Counted from the first letter of the stretch, positions 34,723 to 45,059 are shown. The stretch: DNA of 64,000 nt from Poa pratensis (GCA_947311845.1 CAMZMU010000041.1:135384677-135448676), one strand, 5' to 3'. Numbers and translations: made by a program. Notes: a model not told the origin generated them from the letters alone.

Positions 34723-35659
34723 TGTCGTGTCTCGATGCACGGACACCGGGAGTATAGGATACCCCCTTTTAGGTTCGGCACGGGGTGCGAAGGAGGCTGA
34801 GAATCGTCTTCTCGGGCGGAGTCTAGATCAAGCTCTCTCTCCACGATCAAAGCATGCAACCAAAGGGACACAAGGAGCTAAGGCCGCTCGGAGGCTAAAA
34901 GCCCTACTCCTGCATGTCTGGATTGATGGGTTCTTCATAGTGTGGCTTACAATGGAACCTCCCGGATGGGGTACCCGGAAGGGTTTTGGCTGGAGGTAGA
35001 ATAAGGACAGATCCTGACCCGGAGGAGATCACCTTCCCCTTTACCTTCGCAGCCCTAGTCTAGTCTTGCTCTGGTTGGACTTGTGCCTTTCTTCCCCCCT
35101 TGCTTTTCTTTTCCCCCTCTCCGTGCCTTGGTCCTCCTTTTATAGGCTAAGGGGTTGCCACAGGGTCACGTGAGGGGCACGAGGGACCTTCGGGGTGAAG
35201 GACCCTCCTCATCTAGTTTAGGGGGAGACGTGGCCTCTCCTCAGCCTAGTGTCTCCTTTGGGTTAGGTGGGAGCGTCCGCCTTGGGGTGGACAGGAGCTG
35301 ACACCACCACGGGCTGTGCTTCCCGCCCGCGCTGCCTTCGCCTTGCTTCCCAAGTCTTCTGAGGTCTTCCAGCGTGAGGTGGAGAGATTATCCACAGTGA
35401 CATGGTGAAGTACCCGAGAGGGAGCCTGGCCTCCTGCCGGGAACTCGGGCTCTCGGGTCCTTCCTTGCCTTCTTGCTTGATTCGGGGACCCGGCAGGCCC
35501 CCAGGACCGGAGCCCTTTGTCGACGTAGGCCTTGCGTGTCCTGACGGTGAACCCGCCAGCTTGACTTGAGTCTTGGTCTTGTCCATCTTCATCTTGGGCC
35601 CGCATGGGGTGGACCCACTTTGGTAGCACTAGGGGAACCCGTGTTCCACTGCTGCGACA
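34723..35659 (-). repeat. 5' LTR of the nested element
   Basis: 937 bp, starting TGTCGTGTCTCGATGC and ending GCTGCGACA. Several substitutions and short indels separate it from 28571-29519 (for example a missing piece near 34880 relative to 28730). Confidence 0.9.
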
Positions 35660-35664
35660 GTTTG
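35660..35664. repeat. Target-site duplication GTTTG, right
   Basis: Exact copy of 28566-28570. The copia integrase frame resumes immediately after it. Confidence 0.88.
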
Positions 35665-37074
35665 GCACTCTCGTTTATGTCATGTTAATTTTGGTTTAAT
35701 GAGTAGACTTTCCAGCTTGAGTTTAATTCCTACTTTCACCATTGCCAAAGGTTCTAAGTGCCATAGTTGTGTGCAATCTAAGCTATCTCGAATGCCTCAC
35801 AAGGCAGCCGAGGAGAGAAACATGGCACCACTTGAACTCGTACATTCGGATCTATGTGAGATGAATGGTGTGTTGACAAAAGGTGATAAGAGATATTTCA
35901 TGACTTTAATTGATGATGCTACTAGGTTCTGTTATGTATATTTGTTGCACACTAAAGATGAAGCTTTAGACTACTTTAAAATCTATAAAAAGTAGAAAAT
36001 CAATTAGAGAGAAAGATCAAACGTCTTAGGTCAGATCGTGGTGGCGAGTATTTCTCCAATGTATTTGATGAATTCTGTGAGGAACATGGTATTATTCATG
36101 AGAGGACGCCTCCCTATTCGCCCCAATCAAACGGGGTTGCCGAGAGGAAAAACCGCACGCTGACCGACTTGGTGAACGCCATGTTGGACACTGCTGGTTT
36201 ATCTAAGGCATGGTGGGGGGAGGCTTTGTTGACTTCGTGTCATGTCCTGAATAGAGTTCCTAACAAGGATAAAGAGAAGACACCTTACGAGGAGTGGTCT
36301 GGGAGAAAACCATCACTTTCTTATTTTCGTACTTGGGGATGTTTGGCGAAAGTCAATGTTCCAATTCCTAAGAAACGAAAACTTGGACCGAAGACAGTGG
36401 ATTGTGTCTTTCTAGGTTATGCTCAGCGGAGCATTTGCTATAGATTTTTAGTGGTTAAATCTGAGATACCTGATATGCATGTTGATACTATTTTGGAATC
36501 TCGTGATGCAACATTTTTTGAGAACACGTTTCCTATGAAGGATATGCATAGCATTGCTAGAATTTCTTCTGAGATATTTGCTGAACCTAGTACATCTGTT
36601 GATCATTCTGAACAACCACATGTTGAGGAAGTCCTTGAGAAGGATGACAATGAATCAGCTCCCAAGAGGAGCAAGAGACAGAGGACTGAAAAATCCTTTG
36701 GTGATGATTTCATTGTGTACCTTGTGGACAATACTCCCACGTCCATTGCAGAGGCATTTGCATCTCCTGATGCTGATGACTGGAAAGAAGCTGTCCATAA
36801 TGAGATGGACTCGATTCTTTCTAATGGAACTTGGGAATTATCTGAACGACCCTACGGCTGCAAACCTGTGGGTTGTAAGTGGGTGTTCAAGAAGAAGCTA
36901 AGGCCTGATGGTACTATTGAGAAGTACAAGGCACGGCTTGTGGCCAAGGGCTACACCCAGCGTGAAGGCGAAGATTACTTTGACACCTATTCACCTGTTG
37001 CTCGACTACCACCATTCGTGTACTACTTTCCCTGGCTGCCTCCTATGGTCTTATCGTTCATCAAATGGACGTAA
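35665..37074 (+). pseudogene. Copia integrase and N-terminal RT
   Basis: The interval begins in the GAG-pre-integrase zinc region ('CHSCVQSKLSRMPHK'). Integrase catalytic residues are visible: D in 'LVHSDLCE', D in 'LRSDRGGEYF' and E in 'SNGVAERKNRT'. The C-terminal 'FLGYAQRSICYRF' block follows, then RT starts with 'GCKWVFKKKLRPDG' and 'KARLVAKGYTQREG'. A stop near 35994 and a frameshift near 37005 break the frame. Confidence 0.88.
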
Positions 37075-38260
37075 AGACAGCTTTCCTTAACGGAGAGTTG
37101 GAAGAGGAAATCTATATGGATCAGCCTGATGGGTTTGTGTAAAAGGTGAAGAGAGAAAGGTGTGCAAATTGTTAAAATCTTTGTATGGGCTGAAGCAAGC
37201 ACCTAAGCAATGGCATGAGAAGTTTGACACACTCTTACGTCTGCAGGCTTTGCCATTAATGAGGCTGACAGGTGTGTGTATTATCGCCATGGTGGGGGCG
37301 ATAGTGTTATATTATGCTTGTATGTTGATGACATACTTATTTTCGGTACAAGCATGATAGTGATAAATGAGGTCAAGTCTTTTCTGTCAAAGAGCTTTGA
37401 TATGAAAGATCTGGGACAAGCTGATGTGATCCTGAACATTAATTGATTAGGGATGAGAGTGGGATTACGTTAACGCAATCACACTATGTTGAGAAGGTCT
37501 TGAGCCGCTTTGGTTATATAGACAGCAAGCCTTCTCCAACACCCTATGATCCCAGTGTGACACTCAGAAAGAACAAAAAGGAAACGAGAGATCAATTAAG
37601 ATATTCTCAAGTGATCGGTTCACTCATGTACCTTGCGAGCGCGACGAGACCTGATATCTCTTTTGCTGTGAGCAAGTTGAGCAGGTTCATGTCTAACCCG
37701 GGTATTGATCATTGGCATGCACTTGAAAGGGTCATGCGCTATCTGAACGGTACAATGAGTTATGGGATTCACTATTCAGGGCACCCTGCGGTGCTTGAGG
37801 GATACTGTGATGCGAACTGGATCTCAGATGTTGATGAGCTCTACGCCACAAGTGGATATGCATTTATTCTTGGAGGTGGCGCAGTGTCATGGAGGTCTTG
37901 CAAACAGACCATTTTGACGAGGTCAACCATGGAAGCAGAACTTGCTGCTTTAGATACAGCTTCTGTTGAGGCAGAATGGCTGCGTGAGCTCTTGATGGAC
38001 TTGCCGGTGGTTGAGAAACCATTACCGGCCATCCTTATGAACTGTGACAACCAAACGGTTATCATGAAAGTGAACAGTGCTAAGGATAACGCGAAGTCAT
38101 CAAGACACGTAAAAGACGCTTGAAGTCTGTCAGGAAAATGAGAAACTCCGGAGTAATAACTGTTAGTTATATTCAAACAGACAAAAACCTGGCAGATCCC
38201 TTTACGAAGGGACTATCACGTAATGTGATAGATAGTGCATCGAGGGAGATGGGGTTGAGA
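37075..38260 (+). pseudogene. Copia RT catalytic part and RNase H
   Basis: In shifting frames the sequence encodes the RT block with TAFLNGELEEEIYM, 'KSLYGLKQAPKQWHEKFD' and catalytic 'LYVDDILIFG' (about 37318-37348). RNase H follows in the clean frame 37443-38123: '[10 protein letters not shown]', '[16 protein letters not shown]' and '[12 protein letters not shown]', then 'TDKNLADPFTKGL' near 38190. Stops near 37141 and 37441 and a frameshift near 38120 make it inactive. Confidence 0.88.
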
Positions 38261-38269
38261 CCCGTGAGC

Positions 38270-38824
38270 GTTACACCATAGTGGTAACCCAACCTATGTG
38301 ATCGGAGATCCCGTGAATTAGGACCTGGGAAGAACAAGCTAGTGGTTTAACAGAGGAGAGTTATTTTATAACCCTCTCCGTGGGAAGATGCATAACTCTC
38401 ACATTCTGTAAGGCAGGTTGGCAATATGCCTTAATGTGTTTCTGTTGGCTATTCGTAGCAAAGGTGCTATCCTACAGAGCGACCTTGAAAGAACACACCT
38501 ATATGAGTCCGACTGTTAAACGTCGCAGTCTATGAGATTTGGGTGATCTCTAGTAAGCTCATGAAGAGACCAGGGAGTATGACGCATATGCTCCACCCGC
38601 GGGGTAGGCTACTGGCAGCCACGTACTGGTTATGACTTTGAGTGAAGTCTATTGGCACCAAACTTGCAATTCAAGGTTCGTCCATTGTTCAAGTTGCTGG
38701 TAGATGTAGCTTGAAGCTCTAGGCGGAAGTTCAACTTAACAGTCTCTGCTGAAACACTGGTATATAAACAAGAAACGAGGTTTGGCAAAATCTCTAAATG
38801 GGAATTTGAGATCTGGTGGGGGAT
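38270..38824 (+). other. Copia 3' untranslated region and polypurine tract
   Basis: Non-coding sequence between pol and the 3' LTR. The polypurine tract GGTGGGGGA at 38815-38823 ends one base before the LTR. Confidence 0.75.
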
Positions 38825-39784
38825 TGTTAGATTTTGGGCCCATTTGGGCAGCCCAATAAGAAATTCCTGAAAATCTCAAATTGGCCCATGTGCATGGCAG
38901 AATTTTGGAGGTGCAAAGTGGTGCTAAAGTTTAGTCCCACATTGCTAGTTGGAGGAGACAAACACCACCTTATAAGGTGGAGTGTTGTGACACTTGGTGT
39001 GCTAGTTGAGAACAGAAGGCTCTCTCGCGCACTCTCCTCCTCCTCCTCCGCCGCCGTCCGTCCGTCTCGTCACGACACGCCGCGGGTTGCGGGAATGAGC
39101 CGAGCCGATGCCTATATTTTTGCTGTTCAGGAAAATCGAGTCGCTAGCGTACGCGTGCAGCTTAGCCAGTTCGGGTCGCTCCCGGATCGTGGGCTGCTGA
39201 CCGACTCGAACGTGTGCGACGTGGCCGGCCCACGTTGTACCCGTTAGGGTTTCCCGAACCGCACTATATATTGCCGTGCACTGCGTGCGCCGTCACACAC
39301 CCGAACCAATCTAGGTTTTGCCAATCTCGTGCCTTGCCGCCACCGTAGTCTACTCCATCCCGTGCGCCGGCGTGCACCGGCGAACGGGACAGCAGGTCTC
39401 CGGAACCACTTGTCCTTGTGATCCTGTACGGGAGAGGGCGAATAAGGTTTTTGGGAAGCGCCCCGCGCGACTGCTTTCAAGTTCTTCATCACGGCTCGAC
39501 TTCCTGGACGATCTCCGGGTCCGCAGGCGACTCGTCTCCAACGTCGTCTTCTTCGAGCTGCTACCGTCGCCGCTCAAGCTGCTGCCGTCGCTGCTCCAAT
39601 GACTACTTCATCTACAATTGTTCGGTACGTTCGTCACGTTCCGATGGCTGTGTTCGTAGATGTCTTGCTGTTGTTCATGTTAATTAATATGTCTAGTATT
39701 TTCGAGATTAACATGTTAGTAGCTCTTGCGATCATGCTTTATATTCTGAAATTAATCATGAAAATTATGCCTAATATTCCAACA
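38825..39784 (+). repeat. 3' LTR of the copia element
   Basis: 960 bp with TGTT/AACA ends. It contains a TATA-like CTATATATTG at about 39264-39273. It is followed directly by the CAAGG target duplication. Confidence 0.9.
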
Positions 39785-39789
39785 CAAGG
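39785..39789. repeat. Target-site duplication CAAGG, right
   Basis: Exact copy of 27235-27239. Confidence 0.88.
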
Positions 39790-39905
39790 TTCCCAGCAGC
39801 AGCGAGTCTGATACTCTGCAGCCGAGATTGTCAACGTCTTCTCCAGCAGATCCTTGAGGTGATACTCTGCACGCAAAGAAGACATGAGCTGATACTGTGT
39901 CGATC
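39790..39905. repeat. Minisatellite, right half
   Basis: It continues the array at 27160-27239, with TTCCCAGCAGCAGCGAG, TCTGATACTCTGCAGCCGAG, TTGAGGTGATACTCTGCACG and a TGATACTGTG-containing last unit. Unit length is about 45-55 bp. Confidence 0.6.
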
Positions 39906-40540
39906 AAGGAAACACACACGAAACCATACTTTGAATTGTTGAACACAGGAGCTGATAGCCATACATTGAACTTGTAGAGAACTTGTAGAGCACATGAAAC
40001 AATAGCTGGTTGTTGAACTGCAAGCTCCTGCTCCAATTATGGTGCTCCCAGCCTGAATGTCACTCCACCTGATGAAGATGCAGGTATATTCATGAGAAAT
40101 GTTAGCTCCAAACTGTATTTGACAACAGAAAGCTCCAAACTAGCTTGAGATATGACAGTTATAATAGCCTAAAACAATTCCCGATGCCATAAATCACCGA
40201 TCAGTGCTAGTGTCTAGTGCTTTGGTAATTATCATAATTAAACTAAATTCAAAACATAATTAAACTTGGTTACAAGTTAGAGAGGTTACTAGTGCTAGTG
40301 TCTGGATTTGGTCCAGCAAAGGTAGCAAACAAAAGGATCTAATTATGACAATGGGCAAGTATGCAAACAAGTTTTTCCAACACAATGGGCAAGTATGCAA
40401 ACCAGTTCATAATCCAGCCACCAAGTTTTCCAACACAATGAAAACAACAGAACGAGAATGCAGGCCCAAGTAGGAACTACTCCTATTGAGCCGAGGCCTA
40501 AAGACTCGGAAGATGGAGATGTCTCACTGGAGAGCATCGG
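39906..40540. other. Intergenic, no supported gene
   Basis: AT-rich, with a local direct repeat of ACACAATGGGCAAGTATGCAAAC (two copies, about 40350-40400). No open frame has a recognisable domain. Confidence 0.4.
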
Positions 40541-40544
40541 CGAG

Positions 40545-40963
40545 GCGGCTTCAGGTCTCGGTACACCACCCCGAGCATGTGCAGGTACTCCAGCGCAAGG
40601 AGCACCTCTGCGGCGTAGAACCTGAACGCAAAAAAATGAACTGAATCAGGTCCATGTCGGGAAGAACACAAGAGCAATCTGGGCACCAATCATCTCGGAA
40701 TTGTTCTGTAAATCAACAGAAAAATGCAGTACCTTGCGGCGTGCTCGGGGAAGAGCTTGTCGGGCTGGCGTTGGCGGAGGGCGTGGAGGTCGCCGACGGA
40801 GGAGCCGGAAATTCCCTATCCCGAGGGGGCCGTCCCGCGCGCGTGCGGCCAGGACCGCCTTCCACCTCGGGTCGCCGCAGCCGCCGGCCGTGCTGTTGCT
40901 CCAGTCGCTGGCCCCGCTGCTGCAGACGTTGGTCTTGGCACTCTTGTCTCTTGGAGCCGAGGC
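40545..40963 (-). pseudogene. AGC-family protein kinase fragment (D6PK/PINOID-like), spliced but broken
   Basis: Minus strand. The first piece encodes a Ser-rich pre-kinase segment 'SSGASDWSNSTAGGCGDPRW' and 'DGPLGIGNFRLL', the start of the kinase N-lobe. About 75 residues of N-lobe are missing and the frame shifts by one before 'GDLHALRQRQPDKLFPEHAA'. An intron with GT-AG ends (40622-40732) joins AAG|GTTCTAC perfectly to '[20 protein letters not shown]' and 'RDLKP', where the gene stops abruptly at the catalytic loop. These segments are typical of plant AGC-VIII kinases. It cannot encode an active kinase. Confidence 0.75.
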
Positions 40964-41515
40964 GCCGCGCCGGGCTGCCTCGGTGGAGGAGGAGGACGCG
41001 TGGAAGGAGGTCGCCCCTGGAGCTTGGCCTGCCGCGTCGGGCTGCCTCCATCTCCCCCTGCACGCAGGTTCGCGGCTCGCATCGCCGCCGTCGCGTCAGG
41101 GTGGAGGGTAGCACCTCGCCACCGCCGTGGGCCCTCTGCTGTTGTTGTGGCCTCTTAGCCACTGGATCTTCCGTCTTCGACGCCGGATACGGTGATTTGT
41201 CGCCGGATTGGACCGAAAACTCGAATTTTTGCCACGGGTCGGTGGAGGGGAGTGGGGCGACGCGAATCAAGGTGGAGGGGAGTGCGGGGATGCGTGCTAA
41301 GGTGGAGGGGAGGGAAAAGAGCGGATCTTGGCGGCGAGCAGGAACAGAGAGTGTCGGCGGTGAGCGCGTCGGCGGCGAGCGCGTGACTGTCGTGAGAGCG
41401 AGAAAGGGAGACGGGGACTGCAGGTTTGGTCGGAAAAAAGTCGAGGGGGTTTTCGGAAAATGTCACTCGCGACAGATATTTCCGGACGCAGGGAGTAGTA
41501 AAGTTGGTGAACTCG
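40964..41515. other. GC-rich stretch upstream of the kinase fragment, unassigned
   Basis: Probably includes a degraded 5' part of the kinase gene. A short repeat GTGGAGGGGAGTG(C/G)GG recurs two to three times near 41250-41310. No further domain is seen. Confidence 0.35.
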
Positions 41516-41524
41516 TACCAAAAC
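41516..41524. repeat. 9-bp target-site duplication TACCAAAAC, left
   Basis: It is repeated exactly at 43971-43979. Nine bases is the canonical Mutator-superfamily duplication length. Confidence 0.88.
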
Positions 41525-42734
41525 GAGGAAATTGCAAGAACCAGCAACTCTCGGGGCAGTCGTTGCGCAAACCAGCGACTCAAGTTTTTTGTTGGAGTAA
41601 AATGCATCGGGGACCACTGAACTTGTCCGTATAATTCACTTGGGTCACTGTATTCTGAGAATGTCAATTTACGGTCATCGAAGACGCTTTGGAGAACCAC
41701 TCTACGGTCACTGGCTACGGTACAAGTACGTATCCGATGATGTGGCAGGTTTTGACCAGTCAACCAGACCATTTAAATGCGGACTCAGCAGCAGGAGGTT
41801 TTTTTTAGTAAAGATGTGCTACTGTACATGCCCTCCAAGCTCCGAGTTCTCTGTGCGCCGCCGATCTGCTGGCCGACTTGTTCTACCCAGCGAGGACACC
41901 GTCCACGCGAAGCGTGAGTGCAAGCTCATATGTGTGCAACCACGTACGTGGAGCTCTTCTTTGAACGCCCAGCAACAACAAACCTGCACGCACGGAAGAT
42001 TTGGAGCTGACCGTGGCGCTCGGGCGACTGGAATGCACGATGGCCGGCGTCGGCGACGCGTGCAAGCGGTGGCAGAGGCTGACAGAGGGGAAAATGAAAG
42101 AAAACCCCGAAACGGTTCATCCACCTGGAAATCGTCGCGACGGTCAGCGAGCGCCCAGGAACACGGAGGCGACCACCTGGTCATCCGCGCCGGCGGCGGA
42201 AACTAGGCAACGCGGCGGGGTTTCGGCTCGAGGAAACGGGGCTCTACATGAAGATGCCGCCGTCTTCGGGAGGTCGTCTAGGCGTTGACGTAGGCGAGCG
42301 AGAGCGGGGACGTGCTGTAGCAGATCGCCGCTAGCCGCCGGACGCTGAGAAGACGGTGACTGATCGGTCGATTACGGACGCTGCAACACAAATTCTTCGT
42401 CCGGGAACTAAGATGGGCACGGCGGAGCTAGTGAACACGGCAATTTCGCGAGGCGGGGTCTACGACGCCCCCGACGAGTTTCCGCCGCCGCTCCCGAGAC
42501 GCCGACCTACTCCACTCCGCTGCCACTAATCCCCTCCCGTTGTCCTGGTGTACCTTCAATCTTGTCTCCCGTCGCCGCATGCTCCCGCTGTGCCATCCTT
42601 TTCCCTTCCCCAAGCTCTGCTGTCGGTCAGCCACCGTCCTTGTTCTGTGAAGTGCTGGACTCCGGCCAACGACGTTGACGAGACCGCCGCGGGCACACCC
42701 ATATCTGGCTTACGAGAGCGTAGGGAGCAACCCG

Positions 42735-42921
42735 CGCCCTGCCCCTGCAACGGGAGCCGGTCCTCGACGGCGAGCACCGGTTCGAGGCGGCCGACGTGGA
42801 ACCCGTCGGCGCGACACACAACCAGGCCGCCGGCGCCGTGCTCGACCATGACCTCCCCGGCCGTCCTCCCTACCGGTCTCCGCCGTCCCCACAGCACCAG
42901 CCTCGCCGCGCGCCGCGTGGC
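42735..42921 (-). pseudogene. Captured PADRE/DUF4228-like gene fragment
   Basis: On the minus strand a frame reads 'RLVLWGRR' and then 'TAGEVMVEHGAGGLVVCRAD' and 'GFHVGRLEPVLAVEDRLPL'. This resembles the core of the plant DUF4228 (PADRE) family, in which a short beta-strand is followed by AGE(V/L)M.., VCRADGF.. and P.LA..(D/E)(R/E)L. No start codon context or full domain is present. It sits inside the Mutator element and is most simply a captured fragment. Confidence 0.55.
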
Positions 42922-43220
42922 AGTTGCGTCCGGGCGGAGACGACGCAGAAGATGAGAAGAAACAGATAGAATCCATCCATAGGATTATAGGAATGAGCAG
43001 ATGAGAAGAAATAGAATTGTAGGGTGTATTTTGCAAAACAAAATATGATTTGACTGGTCAAAATCTGCCACATCATCAAATACGTACATGTAGGTAGCCA
43101 GTGACCTTAGATTGGACCTCCAATGCGTCTTTAATGACCGTAAATTGACATTCCCAGAATACAGTGACCCAAGTGAATTATACGGACAAGTTCGATGGCC
43201 CCCGATGTATTTTACTCTTT

Positions 43221-43910
43221 TTGTTGCACAGACCAGCAACTCTAGGCGTAATCCATTGCAGGAAGCTCTAACGAACAGATTACATGGTTTAATAGCATAT
43301 CTGGCGAAGGTGGCCCACCTTATGAGCTTGGACGAGCCTGTTGCGTTGGCTGCTAAAGGGGGAAAAAATGACCGGTCGGGCTGGGAACCTAGACGAGCCG
43401 AACGCACAAACCTCTCCCTTTCTCTTCCATACCAGCGGCGGCGCGGGCCGATGCGACCACCGGGAGCCGACGGGGACGGTGGCGATGGCGGAAGGCCGGA
43501 CACGGGGGCTGATCCACAAGGTAGAGCATGGCCTGGAGCCCCCGCTCTGCTTCCTTTCTTCCCAGGTGGCGGCGGCCAGATGCGACCACCCGGCTGTGAT
43601 GGGGACGGCAGCGGCGTCTGGCAAGCGACAGGGGACTGCTGAACATGGTCGAGCCGGGTCAGGAGACCCCGGTATGCTGCGTTTCTTCCCAGGCGGCGGC
43701 GCCCCATTGGTGAGCCACCCTGAGGCGACTACGGCAGCCGGCCATTGACTGGAACGTCGGCGATTGAATCCAAGGAGCCAAGCCACGCTGTGTGCAGGCA
43801 CAGGCTCAAGCCACGCTGGCTTCCAAGTATGCTGTTAGGTAGTTTGATACAATCATTAGAGCTCCTTGCAATGGATTACGCCTAGAGTTGCTGGTCTCTG
43901 CAACAACAAA
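43221..43910. mobile_element. Inner foldback element in the right MULE terminus
   Basis: Arm 43221-43273 (GACCAGCAACTCTAGGCGTA, ATCCATTGCAGG) is an inverted copy of 43853-43910 (CCTTGCAATGGATTACGCCT, AGAGTTGCTGGTC). The enclosed 580 bp are GC-rich. The arms partly resemble the outer MULE terminus (CCAGCAACTCT is shared), so this may be a related, nested Mutator-type element. No clear target duplication was found. Confidence 0.65.
43430..43745. repeat. Imperfect ~125-bp tandem repeats inside the foldback
   Basis: Two to three units, each with GATGCGACCACC.GG, GGGGACGG.(G/A)GCG and a terminal TTTCTTCCCAGGYGGCGGCG. The units are GC-rich and imperfect. Confidence 0.6.
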
Positions 43911-43970
43911 CTTGAGTCATTGGTTTGCGCAACAACCGCCCCGAGAGTCGCTGGTTCTTGCAATTTCCTC

Positions 43971-43979
43971 TACCAAAAC
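43971..43979. repeat. 9-bp target-site duplication TACCAAAAC, right
   Basis: Exact copy of 41516-41524, immediately outside the right MULE terminus. Confidence 0.88.
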
Positions 43980-45034
43980 TGGTTGACCAGTGTAAAATAG
44001 AATCATTTTTTGGTTGTTTGACAATCTAAACTGCTCCATATTCTGTACAGGACAGTGCTCAAAACAGGTCAAAACATGCCTCTGAGGAAACGGCCGAACC
44101 GACAGTTCCTCCTCATGAGACCACGCATGGATCACGAGAAGAAAATGATTTCCTGACCAGTGGCTAAAAGATTCGTAATGAATGAATGACTTTCTAATAG
44201 CATCGGAGTCCCATGCAGCCAATAGGATTTGGGGAGTAGTTCACAGTTCCCTCTAGACAATCCTAAAAGTTCTTCTGCCTTCGATTCACTACTAGTAAGT
44301 CTTTCAAGTTTCCAGCCCGGATAGTCTATTCCATTTCTAGATAGATAAAAAAACGCCAAAAAATGGAGAAGATTTCTCAAGAGTCTCGGGGCCTAGAAGC
44401 ACGTGATAAATGTAGATTAAACCATGTTGCTAGTTTCAGTTTCAGTTTCAGTTTACTCTAATAACTGATGTGCAGTGTGTTTGTCCAGACCACGGTTCAG
44501 ACTTAGTCCTAGTATAGACTAGTTCACCGCCTCGATCCAAGTTGTGGGATGGCGCAAAATGATGTGATCATGGCGGAGTAGATAGCTGTTGCACGTTGAG
44601 CGTCATGGGATGTCACGGCCTGTAAGCTCTCCAGTGCGTGGCGAGTTTCCCGTTTTCAGTTAGCGAGCTCTGCGGATCAGACTCAGCTTAAATAAAGGAA
44701 AACAGAAAAGGTCACAGCAGTTGAACGCTGACACAAAACTCTCTCGTGTTCTCTCGTTCTGTATTCTCTGAACCTTCTTTGTGTTCTTGTGAGCTGAGAG
44801 TGATCCTGCAACGTCAATAAATGCCATTGAAGCCTAAGATCACGGAGGAAATTAAGTGAAATACTCCAGATACAAAGTATGGAAAAGTATCTAGAACTTC
44901 TGCCCCGATCCTACTCCCGACCTAGAGTAGCTAAGTGTGGAAGTAAAACTAAGCCTTGTTCTACATGAGGGGGATACAAACTATCCACACAAAGCTCTAC
45001 AAATAAAATCCTCTTGCATGTGCAAATCCTGGAA
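43980..45034. other. Intergenic, no supported gene
   Basis: A 6-bp TTTCAG microsatellite lies at about 44429-44450. No open frame shows a domain. The 82-codon frame at 44132-44380 is unassigned and not called. Confidence 0.4.
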
Positions 45035-45059
45035 GGGGGGGGGGGGGGGGGGGGGGGGG
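45035..45059. repeat. Poly-G run of 25
   Basis: Twenty-five consecutive G. A longer run follows 131 bp downstream. Confidence 0.9.

Larger units (their letters stand above)
28571..35659 (-). mobile_element. Non-autonomous Ty3-type LTR element: gag only, plus antisense ORF
   Basis: A 7.1-kb element with LTRs at 28571-29519 and 34723-35659 and a GTTTG target duplication. The primer site next to the right LTR fixes the reading direction as minus. Inside are a broken minus-strand gag (about 33790-34720) and a plus-strand, intron-bearing ORF of the 'putative gypsy-type transposon' family (29964-33247). There is no protease, RT, RNase H or integrase. This matches known non-autonomous gag-only elements (TR-GAG type) combined with the antisense ORF reported from large grass Ty3 elements. 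LTRs are more diverged than those of the Athila copy. Confidence 0.88.
27240..39784 (+). mobile_element. Ty1-copia LTR retrotransposon, defective, with a nested insertion
   Basis: The element reads on the plus strand: 5' LTR remnant (27240-27324), gag and protease (27325-28565), a nested foreign LTR element (28571-35659), integrase, RT and RNase H (35665-38260), polypurine tract (38815-38823) and full 3' LTR (38825-39784), flanked by CAAGG target duplications. Domain order GAG-PR-IN-RT-RH identifies copia. Most of the 5' LTR, the primer site and the gag start are deleted, and the coding region has several frameshifts and stops. It cannot be autonomous. Confidence 0.95.
41525..43970. mobile_element. 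Pack-MULE-like Mutator element
   Basis: Long terminal inverted repeats start GAGGAAATTGCAAGAACCAG on the left; the right end is the inverse (TTCTTGCAATTTCCTC). The repeats extend about 260 bp to around 41785, including GTCCGTATAATTCACTTGGG, which reappears inverted near 43170. A 9-bp target duplication flanks the element. The interior (about 41790-43020) is GC-rich, carries no transposase and includes a fragment of a host gene, which fits a Pack-MULE. The right repeat is interrupted by a 690-bp foldback (43221-43910). Confidence 0.85.
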
